DNA of 64,000 nucleotides from CAYUYV01 sp964474635. Its GTDB lineage: Bacteria; Pseudomonadota; Alphaproteobacteria; JAJFIK01. Position 1 is the first letter of the stretch. Every line of letters begins with the position of its first letter. Location: NCBI GenBank assembly GCA_964474635.1, contig CAYYTT010000001.1, positions 1-64,000 on the forward strand, in the 5' to 3' direction. A program made the translations under genes and the position numbers. The notes below the pieces were generated by a model. That model searched no databases and was not told the origin of the DNA. It saw nothing but the letters and a program-made list of their open reading frames with translations. Below, piece by piece: positions 33,522-42,004 of the stretch.

Positions 33522-34139
33522 TTACAGCTCGATGTCCCGTGACCCCGGCGGGGTGGTGTCGTCCGTGGCCGGCTTTGCCGTGCGCACGGCGACCAGATAG
33601 CGCGCCTGGTCCTCACTCGCGACCCGCTCGATGGTGCGCACCAGACAGCGGAAGCGCCGGACGATGATGCGCTCGCCCGCACCGCCGCACAGAAACCCGG
33701 TCCGCGAGGCCGTCAGAATGCGGAGCGCAAAGCGCAGCTCCGGGCAGACCCCGGCAAAGGTGACCAGATAGGGCCGGCGCACCGACGCGATGAAAATCGC
33801 GTGGCGCCGGTCGATCACCTGGAAATTCCGCAGCAAACGCAGATTGATGCAGTCCCGGCGCGGCTCCGGCCAGGTCGGATCGGCCTTTAAGGGACGCGGC
33901 GGATCGCCAGCATCCTGCCCCACCGTTTGCCGGGGCACGGGCGTGTAGGACATGGCCGGGAGCGGTGTGCGGGTCTCCAGTTCGCCCTGCCTCAGATGAT
34001 CGCCCACGGCATCGGCCAACAGACCATGCATCCTGGACCCGTCGGCAAGGCCCGGAAAGGGTCCGAATGCTATCAGCACACCAACGAAGAGGCCGACCAT
34101 CGTGTCGAGACCGAAACGGCGCTCACGTCTTGGTTCCAT
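33522..34139 (-). CDS. Exported protein, DUF6491-like
   Basis: A 205-residue protein with an N-terminal hydrophobic segment (about 14-32) after a basic lead, then a Pro-rich linker and a compact domain at about 93-165. That domain reads DCINLRLLRNFQVIDRRH, VCPELRF and FLCGGAGERIIV; the C..CP.L..C.G.D spacing resembles DUF6491 proteins from memory. The ATG at 34139 is chosen over 34154 because GGGAG sits 9 bases upstream. It is convergent with the FecR-domain gene and divergent from the threonine dehydratase. No function is known. Confidence 0.6.
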   Translation of the reverse strand: MEPRRERRFGLDTMVGLFVGVLIAFGPFPGLADGSRMHGLLADAVGDHLRQGELETRTPLPAMSYTPVPRQTVGQDAGDPPRPLKADPTWPEPRRDCINLRLLRNFQVIDRRHAIFIASVRRPYLVTFAGVCPELRFALRILTASRTGFLCGGAGERIIVRRFRCLVRTIERVASEDQARYLVAVRTAKPATDDTTPPGSRDIEL

Positions 34140-34316
34140 GACATCGGCTCCCATGACATTTTCAAACCGAACGCCTGTCTGGTGGACGGCGCGGTGACAT
34201 CGCTGCTGCCCGCTTCGCCGAACCGTATCCTCAGGCGGGCATGGCGCCCTGTCGAGCCCCAACCAAATGCGTGCCCGGCACGCGCCCACGTTCCTTTTGC
34301 GAGTCGGGAGGGCCCC

Positions 34317-35525
34317 ATGGCCGTAACGCTAAACGATATCCGCCGGGCCCAAACGGTCATTGACGGCGCGGTGGAGAATACACCCTTCGTTTTAAGTCGC
34401 ACACTTTCGGGCCTTTTGGGTGCGCAAATTCATATAAAATTTGAGAATTTGCAGTTCACAGCCTCGTTTAAGGAGCGAGGAGCCCTCAATAAGCTCGAAA
34501 GTCTGTCTTTCGAGGCCCGAAATGGGGGTGTCATCGCCATGTCGGCCGGCAATCATGCCCAAGGCGTCGCTTATCATGCCCAAAGGCTCGGCATTCCCGC
34601 GACCATCGTCATGCCCCGTGCGACGCCTTACGTGAAAGTACGCCAGACCGCCCATTTCGGCGCGCGCATCATTTTGGAGGGCGACACGCTCAGCGAAGCC
34701 TCCGACTTCGCCCACGCCATGGCCACACGCGAGGGGCTGGTGTTCGTCCACCCCTATGACGATGACCATGTGATTGCCGGCCAGGGCACCCTTGCCCTCG
34801 AAATGCTCGATGCCGTCCCGGACCTTGATGTCCTGGTGGTCCCCATCGGCGGGGGGGGCCTCATTGGCGGCATGGCCACGGCGGCGAAGGCCATCCGGCC
34901 GGACATCCGGGTCGTCGGCGTGGAAGCCGCCCTTTATCCATCCATGAGTGCCGCCCTGCGCGGTGTGCAGGGCCTGTGTGGCGGGACGACCATCGCCGAG
35001 GGCATCGCGGTGAAACAGGTGGGCGCCAAGCCACTGGAAATCGCACGCCGGCTCGTCGACGAGGTGATCACCGTCGAGGAACGCGACCTGGAGCGGGCGG
35101 TCAATCTGCTGCTCACCATCGAGAAAACCGTGGCCGAGGGGGCCGGCGCGGCGGGCCTGGCGGCCCTGATGGCCCGTCCGGAGCTGTTCCGTGGGCGCAA
35201 AGTGGGCATTCCCCTGTGCGGCGGCAATATTGACCCGAGGCTGCTTGCCTCCGTGATCATGCGCGAGTTGATGCATGACGGGCGGATCGCGCGCATCGGT
35301 GTGGACGTGGCGGACTCGCCCGGTCAGCTCGCACGGGTTGCCGGCATCATCGGCGAATACGGTTGCAGCGTGATCGAGGTGTCCCATCACAGACTGGCCC
35401 TCGACATGTCGGCAAAGCATGCGACCCTGGAAATGATGATAGAGGCCCGGGACAAGGATCAGGTCCGCGACATTGTCGCCCGCCTGCGCCAGGACGGGTT
35501 TGCGGTGCGCGATGTCTCGATTTAA
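34317..35525 (+). CDS. ilvA: Threonine ammonia-lyase (dehydratase) with ACT domain
   Basis: A 402-residue PLP enzyme converting threonine (or serine) to 2-oxobutyrate (or pyruvate) and ammonia. PLP-Lys52 lies in TASFKERGAL, the substrate loop is MSAGNHAQG and the phosphate-binding loop PIGGGGLIGG. A C-terminal ACT-like domain (about 325-402: RIGVDVADSPGQLARVAGII, then EVSHHR) suggests feedback or amino-acid control. This layout matches the TdcB/short IlvA group rather than the 500-residue biosynthetic form, so it may be catabolic. ATG 34317 is preceded by GGGAGGGCCCC; the frame is open further upstream but not family-like. Confidence 0.9.
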   Translation: MAVTLNDIRRAQTVIDGAVENTPFVLSRTLSGLLGAQIHIKFENLQFTASFKERGALNKLESLSFEARNGGVIAMSAGNHAQGVAYHAQRLGIPATIVMPRATPYVKVRQTAHFGARIILEGDTLSEASDFAHAMATREGLVFVHPYDDDHVIAGQGTLALEMLDAVPDLDVLVVPIGGGGLIGGMATAAKAIRPDIRVVGVEAALYPSMSAALRGVQGLCGGTTIAEGIAVKQVGAKPLEIARRLVDEVITVEERDLERAVNLLLTIEKTVAEGAGAAGLAALMARPELFRGRKVGIPLCGGNIDPRLLASVIMRELMHDGRIARIGVDVADSPGQLARVAGIIGEYGCSVIEVSHHRLALDMSAKHATLEMMIEARDKDQVRDIVARLRQDGFAVRDVSI

Positions 35526-35734
35526 CGGGGCTTGGCGGCCAGGGGGCGTCCTGTCGCGATCGCGTGACCACGCGTGCGCACGGCCCCTTTGATTTGGGTT
35601 TTTGGGCCGGGTTTTGTTTGTCATGGCGGGGCGACCTGCCTATCTGTGGGTGTCGCGGGTTGGGTGGATTGGTCCAGGATCCGGTGGGTGCATCGGACCT
35701 TGCGCAGACCGGCCAAGGAGGGAGGCGGCAAAGC

Positions 35735-36910
35735 ATGCATGTAGCGGTGATCGGCGGGGGGTTGATCGGTCTGAGCACGGCTTGGGCGCTGAGCCGTTGC
35801 GGTGTCTCGGTCACCGTGTTCGAGAGCGGGCGCATGGGGCGCGGGGCCAGTTGGGCCGCCGGGGGCATGCTCGCCGCCCATGTGGAAGATGAGGCCTGCG
35901 ATCCCGCCTTTCTGACCCTGGCCCGCGCGAGCCAGGACCTGTGGCCCGGTTTCGCCGCCGCCCTGACCGAGGCAACCGGCCTGCCGCTCGAGGTTGACCA
36001 GGCGGGCACTCTCGTTGCCGCGTTTGACCCGGTTACGGCCGACCGCTGGCGCGATCTGTGCCGCTCGGACCGTCTGCGCAGCGATCTCCACTGGCTCTCA
36101 CCCCGGGAGGCCCGGGGCCGCGAGCCGGGACTGGCGCGCGACTGCCTCGGCGCGGCCTTCAGCCCGCGCGATCATCAAATCGACCCGCGCGCGGCCGTAA
36201 GCGCCCTCATCAAGGCCTGCCAGGCCTCCGGTGTCACCCTGGCCGAGGACCGTCCCGTGCTGGCGATTGATGCGCGCGGCGGCCGGGTGACGGGCGTCAT
36301 CACGCCGGAAGGGCGCATCGGCTGCGATGCGGCGGTGCTGGCGGCTGGCGCCTGGAGCGGACGCATTGAGGGCCAGGGCCCCGGTGCCGCCATGCCGGTC
36401 CGGCCCATCAAGGGTCAGATGGCCTGCCTTGTCTGGGATCAGCCGGCACCGCCGCCGCGCCATGTCATCTGGGGCCCCGGCCTTTACGCCATCCCGCGCG
36501 CCGACGGGCGCCTTGTCCTTGGCGCGAGTGTCGAAGATGTGGGTTTTGATCCGCGCCTGACGGCCGGTGCGGTCGGCCGCCTGCTCCAGGCGGTGGCCCG
36601 CACCCTGCCCGGCGCGGAGGCCTGCGCGCTTCAGGAAATGTGGGCCGGTTATCGCCCCGCCGCCCCTGACCGGCGCCCGGTCATCGGCCCTGGCGCGCTT
36701 GACGGACTGACCATCGCCACGGGCCATCACCGCAACGGCATCCTGCTGGCGCCGGTGACGGCCGAGATCGTGCGCGACCTCGTTCTTGGCGCCGTACCGC
36801 GCCACAACCTGACGGCCTTTTCCCCTGCCCGGTTCTGGACCGCCGGCCCCCGCCCTCGCGTGACAGCGCCGTCCGGCGCGCGCACCGAGACCGGGGTCCG
36901 CATGGCCTGA
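35735..36910 (+). CDS. thiO: FAD-dependent glycine/D-amino-acid oxidase, ThiO-like
   Basis: A 391-residue FAD enzyme of the DAO family. The dinucleotide-binding motif is at the extreme N-terminus (VIGGGLIGLSTAWAL, 5-19). It is followed by ASWAAGGMLAAH (second FAD contact) and the C-terminal GHHRNGILLAPVTAEIV segment typical of ThiO, which oxidises glycine to iminoglycine for thiazole synthesis. RPIKGQM and MWAGYRPAAPDRRPVIG are also typical. No thiS/G/E gene is nearby and I saw no TPP riboswitch upstream, so a general D-amino-acid oxidase role is possible. GGAGGGAGG precedes the ATG. Confidence 0.8.
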   Translation: MHVAVIGGGLIGLSTAWALSRCGVSVTVFESGRMGRGASWAAGGMLAAHVEDEACDPAFLTLARASQDLWPGFAAALTEATGLPLEVDQAGTLVAAFDPVTADRWRDLCRSDRLRSDLHWLSPREARGREPGLARDCLGAAFSPRDHQIDPRAAVSALIKACQASGVTLAEDRPVLAIDARGGRVTGVITPEGRIGCDAAVLAAGAWSGRIEGQGPGAAMPVRPIKGQMACLVWDQPAPPPRHVIWGPGLYAIPRADGRLVLGASVEDVGFDPRLTAGAVGRLLQAVARTLPGAEACALQEMWAGYRPAAPDRRPVIGPGALDGLTIATGHHRNGILLAPVTAEIVRDLVLGAVPRHNLTAFSPARFWTAGPRPRVTAPSGARTETGVRMA

Positions 36911-36956
36911 CGGGCCCACCACCGCCGCGATACGGCGACAGATGGACGAAAGAGCA

Positions 36957-38000
36957 ATGTGGGAACCCTATTTTTGGACGGCCGTTGGCCTTGTCCTGTT
37001 GATGCTCGGCGGCGACGCGGTGGTGCGCGGCGCGGCGGGCCTCGCCAAGAAGTTCGGCGTGTCTGAACTTCTGATCGGCCTTGTCATCGTCGCCTTCGGC
37101 ACGTCCGCGCCGGAGCTGGTGGTGTCGATCCGCTCGGTGCTGGACGGGGTGCCGGACGTGGCCGTGGGCAATGTCATCGGCAGCAACATCGCCAATATCC
37201 TGCTGGTGCTCGGCTTTGGCGCGATCATCGCGCCCATTCCCATGAGCCAGAACGTCCTCTTCCGCGACGGGGTCGTGGTTTTGGCGGCGAGCGGTTTTCT
37301 GGTCTGGCTCGGGGCCTTGGGCGCCATCCAGTTCTCCGCCGGCGTGGTGCTGAGCAGTGCCCTGGCGGTTTATCTCGTTTACTCCTACGCCACCGAACAG
37401 AGCCCGGCGGCGCGCCGTGAGCGTGCGCCGAGTGAAAAGACGCCGCGCAAGGAGGCTTTTTCGGAAAAGGTAAAACGCAACCGCGCCCTGCTGATTGCCG
37501 CGCTCGACGGCAACAGTCTGCCGGTCCAGATGATCCTTCTCGTGATCGGGTTCGTAGCCCTGTTTTTCGGGGCCAAATGGCTGATCTTCGGCGCGGTGGA
37601 AATCGCGCTCGGCTGGGGTGTGTCGGAAGCGGTCATCGGGGTGAGCATTATCGCCATCGGCACCTCCGTGCCGGAACTGGCGGCCGTGGCGGTCGCTGCC
37701 TTGCGCAAGCATCCCGAGGTCGTGCTGGGCAGCATCGTCGGCAGCAACATTTTCAACATTCTTGCCGTGCTGGGCATAACGGCCCTGATCCAGCCCATCG
37801 AAATCGCCGCGCGCTTCTATGATTTCGATCTTTGGTTGATGCTGGCCGTGGTGGTGATCTTCCTGATCTTCCTCTCAAGCGACGCCCGATTGTCGCGCCT
37901 GGAAGGCTCGCTGATGCTGATCGGCTATATCGCCTATATTCTCATTTTGTTTTCAGGCGTTCTGCCCGAACCCTTCCGGGAGCGCATCGGCATTCCCTGA
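36957..38000 (+). CDS. Calcium/sodium antiporter, YrbG family (CaCA)
   Basis: A 347-residue inner-membrane cation exchanger with ten predicted helices. The two inverted alpha-repeats that form the ion site are clear: GTSAPELVVS with GNVIGSNIANILLVLG in the first half, GTSVPELAA with GSIVGSNIFNILAVLG in the second. The halves are joined by a basic cytoplasmic loop (RRERAPSEKTPRKEAFSEKVKRN). An alternative ATG at 36942 adds five residues; the start at 36957 has a weak purine-rich GAAAGAG upstream. The last segment (YIAYILILFSGVLP) is the final helix. It is probably monocistronic. Confidence 0.9.
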   Translation: MWEPYFWTAVGLVLLMLGGDAVVRGAAGLAKKFGVSELLIGLVIVAFGTSAPELVVSIRSVLDGVPDVAVGNVIGSNIANILLVLGFGAIIAPIPMSQNVLFRDGVVVLAASGFLVWLGALGAIQFSAGVVLSSALAVYLVYSYATEQSPAARRERAPSEKTPRKEAFSEKVKRNRALLIAALDGNSLPVQMILLVIGFVALFFGAKWLIFGAVEIALGWGVSEAVIGVSIIAIGTSVPELAAVAVAALRKHPEVVLGSIVGSNIFNILAVLGITALIQPIEIAARFYDFDLWLMLAVVVIFLIFLSSDARLSRLEGSLMLIGYIAYILILFSGVLPEPFRERIGIP

Positions 38001-38091
38001 TCGGTCCTGACCGGAGAGCCTCCCGGCTCCGCGGACAGACCACGCGCAGAGCGCCAAGGACACCAACGAAACGCCGGGGAGCACACCGCCC

Positions 38092-39258
38092 ATGGACATC
38101 GCCCTCACCGAGGATCGCCAGGCGATCATCGAAGCCGTCGCCAAGGTCTGCGCGGCCTATCCGGACGACTATTGGCGCGAGCGCGACAAGACCGGGGCGT
38201 TTCCGGAAGAGTTCGTCGCCGACATGGCGGCCGGCGGCTGGCTCGGCATCGCCCTTCCCGAGGAGGTGGGCGGCTCGGGCCTCGGCGTGCTCGAAACATC
38301 CCTCATGATGCGGACCGTCGCCGAATCCGGTGCGGCCATGCAGGGCGTGTCCTCAATCCATGTGAACCTGTTCGGTCCCCTGCCGCTTGCCTTGTTCGGC
38401 ACACCAGAGCAGAAACACCACCATCTGCCGCGCCTGATCTCCGGCCAGGACCGCATGTGTTTCGGCGTGACCGAGCCCAATTCGGGCCTCGACACCTCGT
38501 CGATCCAGACCAAGGCGGAACGCGACGGCAACGGCTATGTGATTTCCGGACGGAAGATCTGGACCACGACGGCCCAGAGCGCCAACAAAATCCTGCTCAT
38601 CGCGCGCACCACTCCGCGCGACCAGTGCGCCAAACCGACCGACGGCATGACCCTGTTCTATACGGACATGGACAGGGATTATGTGGACGCGCAGATTATC
38701 GAAAAAATGGGCCGCAAGTCGGTGGAGTGCAACACGGTCTTCATTGACGGTCTGAAAGTGCCGCTTGAGGACCGCGTTGGCGAGGAAGGCAAGGGCTTTT
38801 CCTATCTGCTCCACGGCCTCAATCCGGAGCGCATCTTGTTCGGTATCGAAGCGGTGGGCATTGGCCGCGCCGCCCTGCGCAAGGCCGTGACATATGCGAA
38901 GGAGCGGGAAGTTTTCGGCCGGCCCATCGGCATGAACCAGGGTGTGCAACACCCCCTCGCCCGCTCCTGGGCCGAGCTGGAAGCCGCCGAATTGCTGGCC
39001 CTCAAAGCCGCGGCCCTGTTCGATTCGGGCGCGCCGTGCGGCGCCGAAGCCAACGCCGCCAAACTCTTGGGCTCGGAAGCAGGCTATAATGCCTGCGAGC
39101 GCTCCGTGCTCGCCCATGGCGGCATGGGGTATGCCAAGGAATACGACGTGGAACGCTATTTCCGTGAGGTGATGATCACACGAATTGCACCCGTCAGCAC
39201 GGAAATGATCCTGAACTTCATCGGCGAGCGGGTGCTGGGTCTGCCCCGATCTTACTAG
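38092..39258 (+). CDS. Acyl-CoA dehydrogenase family protein
   Basis: A 388-residue flavoprotein that forms trans-2-enoyl-CoA in fatty or branched-chain acyl-CoA oxidation. Visible are the FAD/substrate strand CFGVTEPNSGLDTSS, KIWTTTAQSANKI, NPERILFG and the C-terminal GGMGYAKEYDVERYFREVMI. The usual catalytic-base position near the C-terminus (IYEGT in MCAD) reads IAPVST, so the base may instead be the Glu in NPERI, as in isovaleryl-/long-chain-type enzymes. The stop lies inside a perfect palindrome (39255-39298). An electron-transfer flavoprotein partner is not in the window. Confidence 0.88.
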   Translation: MDIALTEDRQAIIEAVAKVCAAYPDDYWRERDKTGAFPEEFVADMAAGGWLGIALPEEVGGSGLGVLETSLMMRTVAESGAAMQGVSSIHVNLFGPLPLALFGTPEQKHHHLPRLISGQDRMCFGVTEPNSGLDTSSIQTKAERDGNGYVISGRKIWTTTAQSANKILLIARTTPRDQCAKPTDGMTLFYTDMDRDYVDAQIIEKMGRKSVECNTVFIDGLKVPLEDRVGEEGKGFSYLLHGLNPERILFGIEAVGIGRAALRKAVTYAKEREVFGRPIGMNQGVQHPLARSWAELEAAELLALKAAALFDSGAPCGAEANAAKLLGSEAGYNACERSVLAHGGMGYAKEYDVERYFREVMITRIAPVSTEMILNFIGERVLGLPRSY

Positions 39259-39358
39259 AGCCCATTCAATGATCTCCGAATCATTGAATGGGCTCTAGCG
39301 TATTGATTTTGAGCGCTTTCCGGGCGGAAAACCGCATACACTTTTCCTGAAAGCGCTC
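39255..39358. repeat. Composite palindromic repeat between convergent genes
   Basis: Two adjacent structures occupy the gap between the acyl-CoA dehydrogenase and response regulator stops. First is a perfect 19-base inverted repeat, left arm 39255-39273 and right arm 39280-39298, with a six-base loop. Second is a stem gagcgctttc / gaaagcgctc (39311-39320 and 39349-39358) enclosing ggaaaa / ttttcc. Both gene stop codons fall within the element ends. The layout (ctctag, GAGCGCTTTC, ggttttcc) resembles dispersed palindromic elements common in alphaproteobacterial intergenic regions. It can double as a bidirectional terminator. Confidence 0.7.
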
Positions 39359-40083
39359 TATACCAGGCCGCCGAGATCCGCGTCGGCGGAGGCCGGGCCA
39401 ACCTTGTAGCCATGGCCGCGCACGGTATGGATGAGCGGTGCCAGCCCGTCCAGGTCGATCTTTTTGCGCAAGCGGCCAATGCACACCTCAAGCACATTGG
39501 CCGCGCCCTGTCCCTTTTCGCCCCAGATACGCTCGCGGATCTGATCCTTGGCAAAAACCCGGTCGGGCGCGCTCATGAGCAGCTCCAGCAGCGCGAACTC
39601 CTTGGAGGTGAGCGTGACCTCCCGGTCCGCGCGGAACACTCGAAACCGGCTTGCGTCAAGCGTCAGATCGGCCACCGTCAGAACGGCGGAGATGTCCTCG
39701 GTGCCCTTGTGGCGCCGGATGAGGGCCTCGATCCGGGCGAGCAACTCTTCAAATTCGAAGGGTTTGCACAGATAGTCATCCGCCCCCGTGCGCAGCCCGC
39801 GCACCTTATCGTCAAGGGAGTCAAGGGCCGTCAGCATCAGGATGGGCGTCTGGATCCGGGCCGCCCGCACGGCGGCGCACACGCTGTGCCCCGTTCCGTC
39901 CGGCAACATCACATCGAGGAGAATGGTGTCGAACGCACCGGCTTGGGCGGCGGCTTCGCCGGAGCGCGCCGTCGCCTGATGGTCCACCGTATAGCCTTCG
40001 GCCGTCAGGCCGCGCTGCAGGAAATCGGCAATCTCTAAATCGTCTTCGACCAGTAAAAGAGCGCCCAGACAGGCATGGCTCAT
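39358..40083 (-). CDS. OmpR/PhoB-family response regulator
   Basis: A 241-residue two-domain regulator. The receiver (8-125) has the acid pocket Glu13/Asp14, phospho-Asp57 (LLDVMLPDG), Thr85 and Lys107 (CKPFE). The winged-helix output domain (about 140-230) has LTSKEFALLELLM and the recognition region AANVLEVCIGRLRKKID ending in HTVRGHGYKVG. Its ATG overlaps the stop of the cognate kinase in ATGA order (40080-40083), with the kinase upstream. A TonB receptor gene precedes both on the same strand. Its likely targets include the TGTCA half-sites at 44141-44178. Confidence 0.93.
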   Translation of the reverse strand: MSHACLGALLLVEDDLEIADFLQRGLTAEGYTVDHQATARSGEAAAQAGAFDTILLDVMLPDGTGHSVCAAVRAARIQTPILMLTALDSLDDKVRGLRTGADDYLCKPFEFEELLARIEALIRRHKGTEDISAVLTVADLTLDASRFRVFRADREVTLTSKEFALLELLMSAPDRVFAKDQIRERIWGEKGQGAANVLEVCIGRLRKKIDLDGLAPLIHTVRGHGYKVGPASADADLGGLV

Positions 40084-41759
40084 GACGTGCCCCCCATTTT
40101 CAGTCCCGATGGGGCCGCACCGGAGGATGATGCCACGATTGGCAGACGGATTGTCGCCACCGTTCCGCCCCCGGCCCGATTGTCGAGGGTAATCCTGCCC
40201 CCATGGGCGTCAATGATGGCCTTGGCGACCGGAAGGCCCAGGCCCGTGCCGGCGCTCGACTGGGCCGCATTGTGCCCCCGGTAGAACCGGGTGAAGACGT
40301 GGGGCAGATCGTCCGGCGCGATCCCCGGCCCGGTGTCTTCAAGACGCAGGACGGCATCGCGCTCCTCAAGCGTGCCGGTGACATGGATTGCGCTGCCGGC
40401 CCCGCAATAGCGCACGGCATTGTCGATCAGGACGGAGAACACCTGCCGCAAACGCCCGCCGTCACCGTTCACACTCAGGGTGCCGAGATCGTCCACATCA
40501 AGGTCGAGACGAATGTCCTTGCGCTGTGCCGCCGGCGTGAAGTCGCGCACCACTTCGCTCAGCAGGGGGCCAATGGCCAGGGTGCGGAAGTCGAACCGGG
40601 CCTCACCGGAATCGGACCGGGCCATAAACAGCAGGTCGTCCACGAGCCGCCCCATCTGGCCGCATTTGGTGACGATGCGCGTGAGGCTCTCCCGATAGGC
40701 CGAGGCCGGTTTTTCCCGCCCGCGCAAGGAGACTTCCGCCTCGCCGCGGATAATCGTCAGGGGGGTGCGCAATTCATGGGAGATATCGGCGAACAGCCGC
40801 CGGCGCATGCGGTCGGTCTTTTCGAGTTTCTCATTGGCGATCCGCAAATCCGCCGTGCGCTCCGCGACCGTTTCTTCAAGGCCCTGATTAAGCCGTTGCA
40901 GTGCCTCGCGCTGGCCCGAAAGCTGCCCGGCCATCCGATTGAAACTGCGCCCCAGATGGTGGAATTCGCTGCTGGCCAGATCGGGGATGCGATGCTCTAG
41001 ACTGCCTTGCGCCACGGCATCGGTGCCGGTCGTCAGGGCCGACAAGGACGTGCGCACATGATGGCGCAAATAGATGGCGGCGAGGATCATGAACGGCACC
41101 GTGAAGAGCATCTGCAGGTAAACGATGGACTCAGCGCGGTTCGTCAGAGTTCGGCCATTATCGTCCACATTGTGAACGTCCTCATGGGCATGGTCGATGA
41201 AGCCCGCCAGGATTGAGAAAATTTCCTGGTAGTTGCTTGTCTTCACAAGGTCCTGGAGGGCCGCGTGGGCCTCCTCTTCTTCTCCGTTGTCCTGGAGGCT
41301 GACGACATTGTTGTAGCGGGCATCGAGTTCCTCAAGACGCAGCTGAAGCCGCTCGAGCTGGGCCAAGGTTCGCGCCCGCTCGGCATCGGAGACGGCGGCA
41401 CCGTCCAGGTGACCGCGGATCGCGGCCAATTCCGCGCGCATGGCCTGCTGAAGCTGTGTCCCGATGGGCAGGATGTTCGGAATATCGGCAAGGGCGGTCG
41501 CCGTCATCTGTTTCAAGATGAGATGCGAATTGTTGGCGAGATGCAAATAGCTCGCCAATTCATGGTGCGCCTCGTGGCTCACCTCCACTTGCCGCTTGAT
41601 CTGGTGAATACTGACCATACTGGCGGCGAGACCGGCGATCCCGACCACCAGCAGGGCGCAGAAAACGGCCATCAGGCGCGTCTGGAAGGATATGGACGGG
41701 CGGGACAGGGCTGCCCCGGCGGCAATCGTCAGCATGGGCCTCACCATGGGCTTGGGCAT
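40080..41759 (-). CDS. Sensor histidine kinase (HAMP-HisKA-HATPase)
   Basis: A 559-residue membrane kinase: TM1 (about 31-51), a long helical periplasmic sensor (about 52-210), TM2 (about 216-232), HAMP, a coiled coil, HisKA with phospho-His328 (ADISHELRTPL), and HATPase (GTGLGLPVAKAIID). It pairs with the overlapping OmpR-type regulator. The start is uncertain: the frame stays open to 41816 through a 19-base tandem repeat. ATG 41759 is just inside the repeat boundary and ATG 41735 has a better GTGAGG upstream. Because 19 is not a multiple of three, repeat copy number changes would alter the lead peptide frame. Confidence 0.87.
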   Translation of the reverse strand: MPKPMVRPMLTIAAGAALSRPSISFQTRLMAVFCALLVVGIAGLAASMVSIHQIKRQVEVSHEAHHELASYLHLANNSHLILKQMTATALADIPNILPIGTQLQQAMRAELAAIRGHLDGAAVSDAERARTLAQLERLQLRLEELDARYNNVVSLQDNGEEEEAHAALQDLVKTSNYQEIFSILAGFIDHAHEDVHNVDDNGRTLTNRAESIVYLQMLFTVPFMILAAIYLRHHVRTSLSALTTGTDAVAQGSLEHRIPDLASSEFHHLGRSFNRMAGQLSGQREALQRLNQGLEETVAERTADLRIANEKLEKTDRMRRRLFADISHELRTPLTIIRGEAEVSLRGREKPASAYRESLTRIVTKCGQMGRLVDDLLFMARSDSGEARFDFRTLAIGPLLSEVVRDFTPAAQRKDIRLDLDVDDLGTLSVNGDGGRLRQVFSVLIDNAVRYCGAGSAIHVTGTLEERDAVLRLEDTGPGIAPDDLPHVFTRFYRGHNAAQSSAGTGLGLPVAKAIIDAHGGRITLDNRAGGGTVATIRLPIVASSSGAAPSGLKMGGTS

Positions 41760-41760
41760 A

Positions 41761-41831
41761 TCGCGGCGCGGGCGGCACATCGCGGCGCGGGCGGCACATC
41801 GCGGCGCGGGCGGCACATCGCGGCGCGGGCG
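41761..41831. repeat. 19-bp tandem repeat, 3.7 copies
   Basis: The unit tcgcggcgcgggcggcaca occurs at 41761-41779, 41780-41798 and 41799-41817, with a 14-base partial copy at 41818-41831. Copies are identical. It lies directly 5' of the kinase start codon (kinase on the - strand) and 173 bases after the TonB receptor stop. Identical copies in a 19-base period suggest slippage. It may affect translation initiation of the kinase. Confidence 0.9.
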
Positions 41832-42004
41832 TTGGGCCCCGACTTACGCTGTGAGCCGCCCAGCTTTGACAGAGTAAAGCAGCGGGCGAGAACTCCGGCT
41901 CAGCCTGAGGCCAGCGCACCGCTACCTTGTTTTTTCCGCGCTTTTTTTCACGCTTTGGCGCCTGGAGGGGCACTGTAGCACGGGCGCCGCCCCGTGTGGC
42001 CCGC

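Noticed and set aside
35526..35734. Possible TPP riboswitch before the ThiO-like gene
   Set aside because: I looked for the CTGAGA and ACCCTTTGAACCTGATC-like core elements and did not find them in the 209-base leader.
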